Shown here piece after piece: positions 45,197 to 57,100 of a DNA stretch of 64,000 nucleotides. The position numbers were made by a program, and so were the translations under genes. Source of the DNA: Aspidapion aeneum (Eukaryota > Arthropoda > Insecta > Coleoptera > Brentidae). A model generated the notes under the pieces. The model saw nothing but the letters and a program-made list of their open reading frames with translations. It was not told where the DNA came from and ran no database searches. Where the stretch lies: assembly GCA_963576565.1 (NCBI GenBank), contig OY755042.1, positions 10,117,813-10,181,812 on the forward strand. The letters are read 5' to 3'. The first letter of the stretch is position 1. Each line of letters begins with the position of its first letter.

Positions 45197-48100
45197 GTGT
45201 GTTAATTGGTTTGTTTTTATTTGAGTTCTGATGGAGGTGCTGATATTTTTTACCTCATTGGGTTATCCTCATTGTTTTTGTTTGGAAACCTATAATTATA
45301 CCGTACAGCACAGGAAATCAAAGCCCTATAGCTATTGTATTTGAAAGTGGTAGCATATGGGTCTATTGTATAGAAATACACCTTGAAAAGAACATTGGGT
45401 CAAAAATATTAAGTAATTATTTAATTTACTACCACTCAACAGAAAACCCAATCTACCACAAAGGCCCCTGTTTTATTACCTGAGACCAAGAAGCCCTACA
45501 ATTAGATCCAGTAGTATAATTTTGTCATTGTTTTTGTGAGGGTTTTTATGGGTGTCTGTTTTTCAAATAATGTGCTAAAACCATGTCCCAAGTGATTTTT
45601 AGTGAATCAAGAAAGTTTTTTATTATACTTTTACATAGTGACATGCAAATGTGTTTTTTTTAAATTGCTAATTTATTTAGTCTTTTTTTCAAAACTTTAC
45701 ATTTATATTGATACTGTAAATAAATAGTGTTGTCCCTTAAAGAAAAAAAATTATAAGTTCCTTAAAGTATGTATTTTTTCAAGGGGTGAACAGCTAACCC
45801 AGAATGTGTACACTGATTGTGAAAATCCACAATCTTTTGCTAAGATTGTGAGGGATTGTGCAACAGTGTCACGTGCCTGAAGGGGCGGGGGGGCGACAGC
45901 CCATCAAAAATTCTTGTGACAAAAAAAAAAAAGGTCATCATGTTTATAATTTCCTTTGAGAGGGATTGTGAAGGTCTGTGGTAAGATTGTGAGGGGTTAT
46001 GGTAAGATTGTGAGTGATTGGGACAGACTGTGTAAAGATTGTGAAGGATTGTGAAAGATTGTGAGTGATTGGGATGGATTGTGTAAAGATTGTGAGGGAT
46101 TGTGAATGATTGTGAGGGATTGTGAAGGATTGTGGTAAGATTGTGAGGGATTGTAAAGGATTGTGGTAAGATTGTGACAGATTGTGAGTGATTGGGAGGG
46201 ATTGTGTAAAGATTGTGAGAAATGTGTAAACCGATTGTGAGAGCTGTTCACCCCTCATATTTTTTTATATAGGTAACAAAAAGTTTTATGCTGGTATATT
46301 TTAAAATAATATTTTATAGACAAAATTATCTTGTCACATACAGAAGTAGTCATTTTGGTATCATTATACTAAATCTAAAAATTTTAAGAAGACAGCCCTT
46401 AAATCAATGGGCATGTGTCTGAAAATGGTGGCAAGTGAGTGTTTCTTATAGCAGGTGCAGGTAAGTTTTTGTTCAAATTTAATGGTTTTTTGAAATAAAA
46501 TAATTAACTCTGTGAGGATTTCCAGTGTGTACCTTTAATAAACAACATTTCGGGAACACATTTGTGTGTAGTTGGTACTTTGTTTTTTTTATCAGAAAAT
46601 CTTTTCTTTCTGACCTCCATAAACCTAGCAAGCCCACCTCAATAAAATTTTTAAAAATGTATTCCAAAATTATGTACTTTTTATGTGCTAATTTTGTCCA
46701 CAATTTTTTGTGCTCCTTTGGTCTCCACGGAAATTTAAAAAAAATGATTGGCATGATAGCAAGCCCATAGAGAAATAATAAATATTTTTATAATATTTAT
46801 AAGCAAAAATTAAGTGCTTTTTATGCACTACCATTTGTTGAAAAGAAAATTCCATTTTCCAAGTTTTTAACCTTTTTTTTTAATGTGTGGGCTTGCTAGG
46901 TTTATTATTATTAAACCTAGCAAGCCCACCTCAATAAAAATAAATAAAATAAATTCTAGAATTATGTGCTCTTTTTGTGTGCTAATTTTGTCCACTTTTA
47001 AAAATTTTTGTGCTCCTTTGGTTTCCACAGAAATTTTAAAAAATGATTGGCATGGTAGCCCATACCGAAGTAATAAATATTTTTATAATATTTATATGTG
47101 AAAGTTAAGTGCTTTTTATGTGCTCCTGTTTGCTAAAAAGAAAATTCTATTTACCAAGTTTTTAAGCCTTTTTTTTTAAATGTGTGGGCTGGCTAGGTTT
47201 ATATAAACCTAGCAAGCCCACCTCAATGAATATATGTTTATTGTTTGCTCATTTCGTCCACTTTTTAAAATTTTTGTGCTCCTTTGGTTTCCACAGAAAT
47301 TTGAAAAAATAATTGGAGTGCTAGCTCTATATAAAGCTAGCAAGCCCATAGAGACATAATAAATATTTTTATAATATTTATATGCGAAAATTAAGTGCTT
47401 CCATTTGCTGAAAAGAAAATTTCATTTACCAAGTTTTTAAGCTTTTTTTTTTATATAAAAGGAAAAAAGTGGCCATAACCCCGAAAAAAATATCACCTTA
47501 TAGTTTTTTCCTAATATTTGGCATGCTTAATAATGTATGCCTCATAGCTAAATACACATTCCAGATTTGAGCTCAACATCTCAAAAAGTGCCCCGGTTAT
47601 AAACAAAAAAATAAAACTTTAACAACCTGTATCCCAAAAACTAAGCATTTGCGGAGCCATGTTTATACAAAGCTTTTTTCTTTGAATTACTTAAAAGAAC
47701 AATCTTCTGAAGTTTGACAACATACTTTATTAACACAAACACAACAGGCGTAGTCGGCATGATCTTCTCAATCTTTTTAAAATTCTCAATTCTCTGGTAG
47801 ACTGCCCTTTTCTCACTTCTTCTATTGATCTCCACATACCTGCAGTCAACACTAGAAGAACACAAATATTTCATGAATCTTTTCATAGAACCAACTATGG
47901 TTGTCACTCATTTATCTCCAGATCAGTATCTTTGGCTAACCATAACCCTTCCTTGGACTTCTTTTGTCCACTATCACGATTCTGTGCCCAGCTTATGGAT
48001 ACATTGGCAGACTGATAAAGACTCATAAAACAAAACACATAACATCTAGCAATCTGAATTGTATCTAATTTTGTAGTTAGAAAAATCTCATTGATTATCC

Positions 48101-51100
48101 AAGTTTTCCATGCAACATATTTTTCTTTACATTTATAATGTAAACATAGGTATTTAGATTTAGTATTATTGTACCTTATTTTTAATTCAAAACTGTTAAA
48201 TGGCATTGACTGTTAATAAATAAAATAAAAATAAAATAAAAAACACCCTATATACTAATGTTCCAAACATTTACTTTTTAGTACCTACTAGTTGTGGAAA
48301 AGCCATGAAATTATTGCTTAATTAATTTTACCTTTTTATTTATTTTATGTTTAGAAGTCTGCTATATGAAGAAGAAGCAAGCATTGATTGTCTGGAACAA
48401 AGATTGGATAAAATTCTAAAAGTATGTGCCACTATGATAGAATCTGGAAAAACATATGTTGCACAACAGAGGTAACTAAAAAACATTTTTATTTTGAAAA
48501 ATTTATGTAGCAAAAAGGTTTTAAACCAGTATTTACTAATCTAGAGATCCGGGGCTAAAAAACCTGGTTTAAATTTAAATTCAATAACCTAGTAACAACT
48601 ATAGTTAAGAGGCGAGTAGGCGGTGACGTGCAATATTGAGAGCCAGACGTTCAAACAAGATGTTTTTTAAAAAGGACCCAATTAGGCAATGCGAAACTGA
48701 CAGTTGATCTTTCAAAATTGACATACCAATGTCGAATTTATAAATACCGTCGTTTATTTTCCATTAATAGTGGTGTCACTATTAAATCCGGCTCGTATAA
48801 TACACAAAGGCCTAATTTTGAAAGGACACAGCTGTTCTTATAACGAGAAACTGTCAATATAGTGCCCGGCACAATTTGTGCCTGGCACTATTGCAATAGG
48901 TCCCTATTAAATTATCACTCATCACTATTAAATATCTATAATCGTATTATTAATATTATATTCTAGAAGTGCTTATTTTGTAATTATTAAATTATCTTTT
49001 ATAAAAAACTTTCATTAATAAAAACAACAATGTAAAGTCACTAATTTATGACAATCAAACCAAAAAATGCAACACTTTTGGGAGCCGGCGATAAGAAATT
49101 CGGCGATAGTGGGAAGTGAAACAATGAAAAACAGTTATAGTCCAGAGCCTAAGCCATTGTCTGTATTTTTGCGCACCGTATTGAAACTTGGCACGATTAT
49201 AATACAACACTATGGTAATCTTTTAGGAAGTGGTGCTCATCTCGAACCCAGTGCAGACCAAAGATACAGGGTATTTTATTTTTAATTGCATCTATCTAAT
49301 TAAAATTGTGTATAAAATTTAAATGTAAAGCTAGAGCAATGAAACTTGGCACCGATTTTAAGGACATATACGTTTTTATTTGAAGCTGTAAAAAAATTAT
49401 ATTGTTTTATTTTCTTCCAAGAAATAAACCATAATTATTATTATTTTTTTAAATTTATGGTGTGGGTTTTAATTAGAAAAAAAATTGCAGGCAGTTAGTT
49501 ATGCAAGATAACTTGCTAAAATTTACTGTGATCATTAACAAATTGTTTTTCTTCAAAACAAGTTATGCTGGACTGGTATGACATATACAGGGTTGGAGTA
49601 CAGGAGGGTTTTGTTTAGTAATTGTAATTTTAAAAAATCTAAAAAGATGTAAAGGTATGTGGATTTCTTAGAAGTAACAATATTTTCAAAAAATATATAC
49701 CAAATAAAAGATACTTAGCTTTTATTTATATATAATATAAAGAAAATGAAAATTTTGTTGAACTGTTAAAAATACAGGGTTTTTAAGATTAAGTTACAAT
49801 TTACTTAGTTTTCTTTTATGACGACGTTACAAATCACTATAGAAAACTCAAAGTCAGCATGTTACAACCACAGTTCTTCAGCTTTTATTTTCTTAAATGA
49901 GAAAGTTTGTACAGTGTGTTAAAAAGTAACTAGACAATAAAGTTTTTTCGTAATTTTTTATTTTAGTGCTGAAAATTCAAATAACTCTAGATATGTCAAA
50001 TAAACATCTCATTGCAATCGCTATATTCTCCTTTATAAACCATTTATCGGACTCTATTTCTGTAATAGGCCCTACATCATTACCTTTTTCCGAACGTATA
50101 TACTGGGCGACAACCACTTTGCTCTCATTTTTACTGTTTTTTTACATTATTTATTTTAGCTAGTTAATAGGAATAGGTTAATAGGAATTTTGCAATGAAA
50201 CTTTGTCGGGTTATTACACGCTATGATACAAAGATTAATGTTTGTGTAATTATGTAATATCCTAAAAGATACAAGGTGATATTAAAAAAATCATGTAAAA
50301 AGTAGTAGTCTCAAACTTTGGGTCATACCGGTTATATAGTTTAAATACCTTCTTAAATTTACCACTTTTTAAAACTAGAAGAACGCCTTTCTCACATGGT
50401 GTACATTGTTTAATTTAGCTTTGTTATTGTAAGAAAATACAGGGTGGTTTTTTTGTCTATATAATTTTTTTTTATTACGTAAATTATTATTCTCAGCACT
50501 TATAAAATTAAGAAATGTACAGTAGAAAGTTAAACTGTTAATCACATAAGTAGCTGTTAGTTATGTTTGAAACATACAGGGTATTCAAATTAAAGTCGGT
50601 AATATTGTTAACTTATTATCAAAACTACAAGGTCGGTTAAGTAATTAGGCAAAATTTTAATATTTTTTCCGCACTAAATTGGTGGAACAAGAACAACATT
50701 AAACGACGCGTAGGTGAGTTATAGTAAAAAAATAATTTTTAAAAGATACACATAGTATACAGTACCAGCAATCGAATTTTTTTATATATATAAATAAAAG
50801 CTGTCTTATGACTTTTTCTTTTTAAATAAGAAGTTATTAATGAAAAATACAGTAATTTTATTTTTATAAAAAATTTACAGAATGTGCATTTGCATTATAT
50901 CTCAAATATCTATTTAATTATCACTTCTGACAACCAATCTCACACAAGATGCAATTATGTAATTTTATTAAAAGTGTATGCTTTGGTGCTCAAGAAATGG
51001 CAGATTATGTTAAAAATTTTAAATTCTAGATACTTGATTCCACTTTTACTTAAGTTATTAATTTTTATTAAGTTAGGCTTGGTCAGGTATTTTTAATAAT

Positions 51101-54100
51101 CCCTGGCGTCAAAACAGATTAAGGTGTCAGTTTTGACATATTATGTGAACAGTTTTATGTAGTGACTCAATTAATATTTATTTTGGTTTAGAATACTAAA
51201 TTACCTAGAAATCGATACCCCACACGACCACTTAAGACGAAATAAGATTTTTACAATTTATCCCCCTACTTTTTCTCTCTCCTCTCCCCTAAAAAAAAAA
51301 ACCTTATTTTTATAGATTTTTTTCAATGTATAAGCTACATAGCTATAAGCTTAAAGAAACAAAAATTGTACACGAAACTAATTTTACATTTAATTTATCA
51401 ATTTTTCCTTTTCCACCTCAAGTATGCCCTAGCCCTGCACTGGGTTCCATCGGAGCATCACTTCTAGAATGGCATTCCTAGGTGTCTGCTACCTCTGTGC
51501 CAAATTTCATTCGTCACGGTACGCGAAAATGCAGACAAGCCCCTAAATTTCCGGCTTAGGCCCCAAACTATTAGTATGGGTCATAATCTTAGTATAATAG
51601 TAGCTAATTATTGACTTGCTTAAAGTCATATAGGACCCCTAATGCGTCATTTTTAGGGGGTTTTGAACCACTGTGCGCCGTCCTTAACACTTTTTTCACT
51701 AATTAGCTTAACCCGATAAGGGGTATCATATAAAATTTGAGGCATCATAAAGCCAGGATCAGTGGTTAAGATACTACGTTTTACAATTCTATAGGTTAGT
51801 GGCGCTATGGCGTCATCAAAAATAGAATTTTAAAAAGTATCATCCCTAACATTGATCCTGTCTCTATGCTGTATCCAAATGTGTAAGATACTTTTACAAT
51901 AAAACATGGTAGTGCAAGAATTTAGTCAGTAAAAAAATGTTTGGGGTGTTCCGTCCAAATGTTTACCCACAAGTCATTCATTTTCAAACATTAAACAAGA
52001 TATCCTTATGCTTTCTAAATACTACACTGGCCTTGCCAAAAAAGAGAGAAAATAGCCATATCTTGTGGAGAGGAGTTTTACCCTACAAAAGGTCCGGTAG
52101 TTCTGAATTTTGGATATGTTATTAAGGACAATAGGGTAGTTAAAAATCTGAGTTTTCGTCACCCCCATCTCTGTGCTTCCTCCGCCATCTTGAAAAAACC
52201 ATCAAAAGTTTTTGAAAAAATTAGATAAAACTTGTAACAAAAATATTTTAATTTGTGATTTTTGAAAATTTGTTAAATTTACGGGCGCCTCTGAATTTAT
52301 AACCATGAAACCAATCCGACTTTCTTGTACAGCATTTTAAAGGAAATTTTATTTGCTACAATAATGTATAACACATTTTGTTCTATAAACCTTGGTTTAA
52401 AAAAAATCGATATTTTTTTACTTTTTTAAATTACTTCAATTAACGGACGCCGCTGAAGAGTTTATAAATAGTTGACCCCCATCGAGTTGTACCTATTTCA
52501 AAAGGAAATTTCATTGTCTACAATAAAGTATATTACACATTTTTCTCTTAGAAGCGTATTTTTTGAGAAAATTTGAGAAAACCTAAATATGTTAGATTTT
52601 GGGGGGTCTAGGGCGGTTTTTGAAGAGGTGGTTAGATTAAGGAGGTGTTTGACCCCTAAGCTCTCTTACCTTTTTGTACGTCACTAAATTTACACAAAAA
52701 AAATAAAAATAAATAAAAAACGTGCCATTTAAAGCACTTTTTAAAAAAATTATTATTTTCTAACGTACTTACTTTAAGTTTAAAGTTACTCCCACTCCAT
52801 TACAATATTTAAAAATACATTTAAAGAATGGATTTTGTAGCTGATAAAATTCTCTACAAGATATGTTCTTAGAACTTTTACCCTAGAACAAAGTATTTCG
52901 GAGCTTATGCCGTCTAAAGTAGAAAAAATCTGAAAGTTTGCCCAAGCACGTGATTTTACTCCGTTACTACTGCTCGCAAAACAACCGTGGTACCATCCAA
53001 TTGTAGATAATTCTAAAAAATTTCGTATAACTCTTTTTGCGATTTAGTGTACTGGAACGAAATTAAAGGCAAAAAAACTAAAAAAAAGTGCCAATTTTTG
53101 ATGGTTTTTTCAAGATGGCGGAGGGAGCATAGGGGTGGCGGTGACGAAAACTCAGATTTTTAACTACCCTTCTGAGCTTAACAACATATCCAAAATTCAG
53201 AACTACCGGACCTTTTGTAGGGTAACCCTCCTATTTTGGCCTCTATTCATTGAACTAGAAGGCTCAGTACAAATTAAAGAAATTAAAAAAAAAAAAAACA
53301 ATTTATTACAATTTATTGTAGGTGGCAGATAAAATAGGAATTGTCCTTAGTAATACAAAAATTGTTATTAAGTAGGTGTTAATTTTTTATTGGACTAATT
53401 TACGGTAAATAACAAGATGTAGATTATTTAACATTGAAGTGTAAATTAGGATTTGAAACTATTTTTATGCATATTTGGCATCCTAGAAAGCTAAATCCTT
53501 TTATATTTTTAAAATGAAATATAAAAGGAGAAAATCTAAATCTCGAACCCATTATATTGAAAATCAAAATCTTGATTAATCAAAATATCGAATAATTAAA
53601 AAATAGACAATCAAAATGACAAAAGTGTTAATATCGAAAATTAAAATATCGAATTAAAAATTTGGCACCAAAAGGCACGTACAGCCACTCATAAGACCTA
53701 GTCGTTCTGGTGGTTAGGGTAGCTTTATTTTTGTTGAAAATTAGTACAGATATATTTAAGACATACGTGTATTAGTTTTATTATTGTATCTGACCTGCGC
53801 TAATATTTATTTATTTTAATTTAAGCCAATTTGCAATAAGTCTCTGGGAACTCAGCACTCATTTCAAAGAGGACCCTGAAGTATTGTCCTCGCTGAATCG
53901 ACTTATTCAGAGTCTGCAAGAGATGAACAAGTTTCACACTACGCTTTTAGACCAAGCCTCAAGAACTGTATTAAAGAATCTTACTTCTTTTATCAAAAAG
54001 TAAGTTTTAGCAAACGTGGAATTTCGTACCCGTGAATTTAAAAATCAAACAAGTTGTATAGCAGTGTTTTCGCCTGCTTTTAGTTTTTTGTTTCTCTCGT

Positions 54101-57100
54101 ATCTCGGTAGATGGCGCCTCTTGCTATACTTCGCTCACTAATTACATTTAATTAGAGACAAAACCGTCTGATTAACTTCACAAGATTTGTCACATTGACC
54201 AGCAGTATACTGAGGAGTCCCATAAGGACGAAACGGTTAACTGTCAACACTTATTAGGTGTCCATTAGATCTTGGACCCCCGTGAGGTTAAGCTTTCAGG
54301 CTACCCACGGAAAAATATAAGGGAAACAAAAAACTCCTTTTTGCCCGATTAGCCACGAAACTTGTTTGATTAGTAAGTTTTAGTTTCATAAAGGTTGGTT
54401 GATATTTTAAACCACAAAGCCTTATAAAAATTTTGAAATCTAAGATGGGGCAAAAAAATCGTAATTTTTTTTTTGGCTGTAGTTTTTTGCCTTTTGTTAA
54501 ATTTTTGTGATTTTGGTCTCTATCGAGACTATACGACGTTTTTGTCAAAATTGACGTTTCGATAAATTCCAAGATGGCTTGTACACCCTGTACAGGGTGT
54601 CTCATTATATTTTTTCCCACCCATTTAGACCATTAATATTTGATCAGGGCTATTAAAACGGACAGGCCACAATCCTCCACTTTCTTGACGTCACATCCGG
54701 GGCTGATTTTTTTTTGATGGTCACGTTACGACACAGCTGATTATCTTTAAAAAATTGAAGTTGGAATGACGGTTCATGAATATTTGATTTTTTTTTAAAT
54801 AAAGTCATTTTTGAGATTGTTTTTACTTTATTCTGGCAGAACAATTTTTTTAAAATGTATAGTTATCCTTAATTTTTCATACCCGCTTCATTAGCTCACA
54901 CAAAAATTAAATTTAAAGCAGAAGCAAATGTGACAATCACAGATGACAAAGTCAAATACATGTCAAATATACCAGTTGGCATGTGGTACATGGCGGGTAA
55001 TTTGAATTCAAAATAAGGAATGCTAAATCTTGAAGATTTTAACCTTTTAATCATGTTGCTTCCTTACAAACCTTTGGTGGAATATCGGGATGTTGTCTGA
55101 GAATATTTTACTGAAATTTTGCGGAAATCTGTTGTGCCATTTTGAAAATATCATAAAAAATCCTCTGACCTCCCATAAGACCCAATGTAAAATTCAGCCC
55201 CGGGAGAACAGCTGATTTTTTCAGGGTCGTGGCCTCTATTTTTGTGTTGGCCTTGATTTGATATAGGAATATAAAAGAAATTGTGTTCGAATTTGCGAAA
55301 TTTTTACTTTTAAATTGCATCTTAACTTTATTCCTGATGCTTACCGTATTTGACAGGCGCTCATATTTATAGTTTTTGTAAATTGGATGCTCCTTATGTT
55401 ATTTAATTAATAGATTAGGCTTGGAATAAGCTTTCCAAAAATACCCCATATGTCGCAGTTTTGATAAATAGTTTCTGAAATATTAGCGATAATTCTTTAA
55501 ATGATAAAATAACATTACCACTTTTGTGTTAATTTCAGTGTCCTTATTTCGAACTATGCTAGTCCTCATGTATAAACAGTGACAATGACAAATATATTTT
55601 TTTAAATGACGCTCAAATTGACAACCGGTAACATCATGTCATTCTCACTGTTGATACATGGGGACTAACATAAATTGGCATAAGGATACTAAAATTAACA
55701 CAAGAGCGGTACTGTTATCTTTTTATCAGTTTAAAAAATTATTGCTAATATCTCAGAAACTATGGCTCTAAACTACGGCATATCGGGTATTTTTGGAAAT
55801 TATGTTATAAGCCTAATCTATTAATTAAATTATATAAGGAGCATCCAATTTACAAAAACTATAAGTTTGAGCACCTGTCAAATATGGTAAGCATCAGGAA
55901 TAAAGTCAAGATGAAATTTAAAAGTAAAAATTTCGCGAATTCGAACACAATTTCTTTTATATTCCTATTATTAATGGTCTAAAAGGGTGGGAAAAATATA
56001 ATGATTGATTCTGAATTAAGTTGTATAAAACTATTGAAATAGAGACCCCGTATGTATGACATATTTTAAAGATATAGAGACGCGACAAACTCTTCAAAGT
56101 CAAATTTATTTAAGTCCAAATCAAAGGAATAAATATCGGTCCTCTATATTCTAGCGATGTTTAGAGAGAAACGCACCTTCTGTCCTTGTTAATTCATAAA
56201 CGTTGGAAAATAAAAATAAACGTTTTATAACAAAACCTATACAAGGGGTGACCGAAACATGTTTTTTTATTTTATGTTGCATGGTGGTTAATGTCACTCA
56301 CCGCTGACCATTTAAATTATTTAGTGAAACGCCAATGAATTTGGCACTAAAATAACATAACGAAAAAATGTTAATTTCAGTAACTTTGATGGGTTTGTCG
56401 CGTCTCTCTGCAGTAAAAATATGTCATACGTACAGGGTCTCTATATTGAAATAGACCAGAATAAAAGTGGTTGAAGAAGATGGGTGTTTAAACTTTTTTA
56501 TCAAAATGTTCTTTGGATTTTAACACTGGCTTGCCTAAAAGATTGACCTGTCTAAACTGGAGGTTGGTTTTTTACCTTCCTAGCCCGCGTAGCAATGGTT
56601 AGTAAAGGTTAATTAGTTTCGACGAAAAAAATGTTTTTGGGATAACGCCGAAATTGTGTTATTTGGGTGTATTTTGACCCATCTTAGCAATTTCGTCGTA
56701 ATGTCTGTCTGTGTGTGTGTGTGTATATTATTTCTGTCCGTAACACGATAGCTCGTAAACCGTTGAACCGATTTTCATAAAATTTTCAGGTAAAATAGTG
56801 TTCCACACTCTTACGAGCTGATTAGACTTCGGTCAAAATTCATTAATACTAATGACAGTTTTTTGACAATTAAAAAATTTAATCAAACTTTTTAATGGAA
56901 CGTCGTATCAATATGCGGTTTTCGGAATATAGTAGACTACATTTTGCTAAATAATTTGTGTTATAATAAACTTCGTAAGCGCTTTAGTTTCTGAGATATT
57001 TAGAAAAAACTGTTTTTAAGGCCGATATATCTTGGCTTCACTTGAAGTGTGCTAATAGACTAGCTAGGAACGTATCAGATCCGTCATGGATCCATTTAAC

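Noticed and set aside
45944..46258. Frames rich in NPSQSLTI
   Set aside because: Translation of the gattgtgagg minisatellite; no start context or conservation.
49067..49285. 72-codon frame with mixed composition
   Set aside because: No family resemblance and no neighbouring element boundaries to support it.
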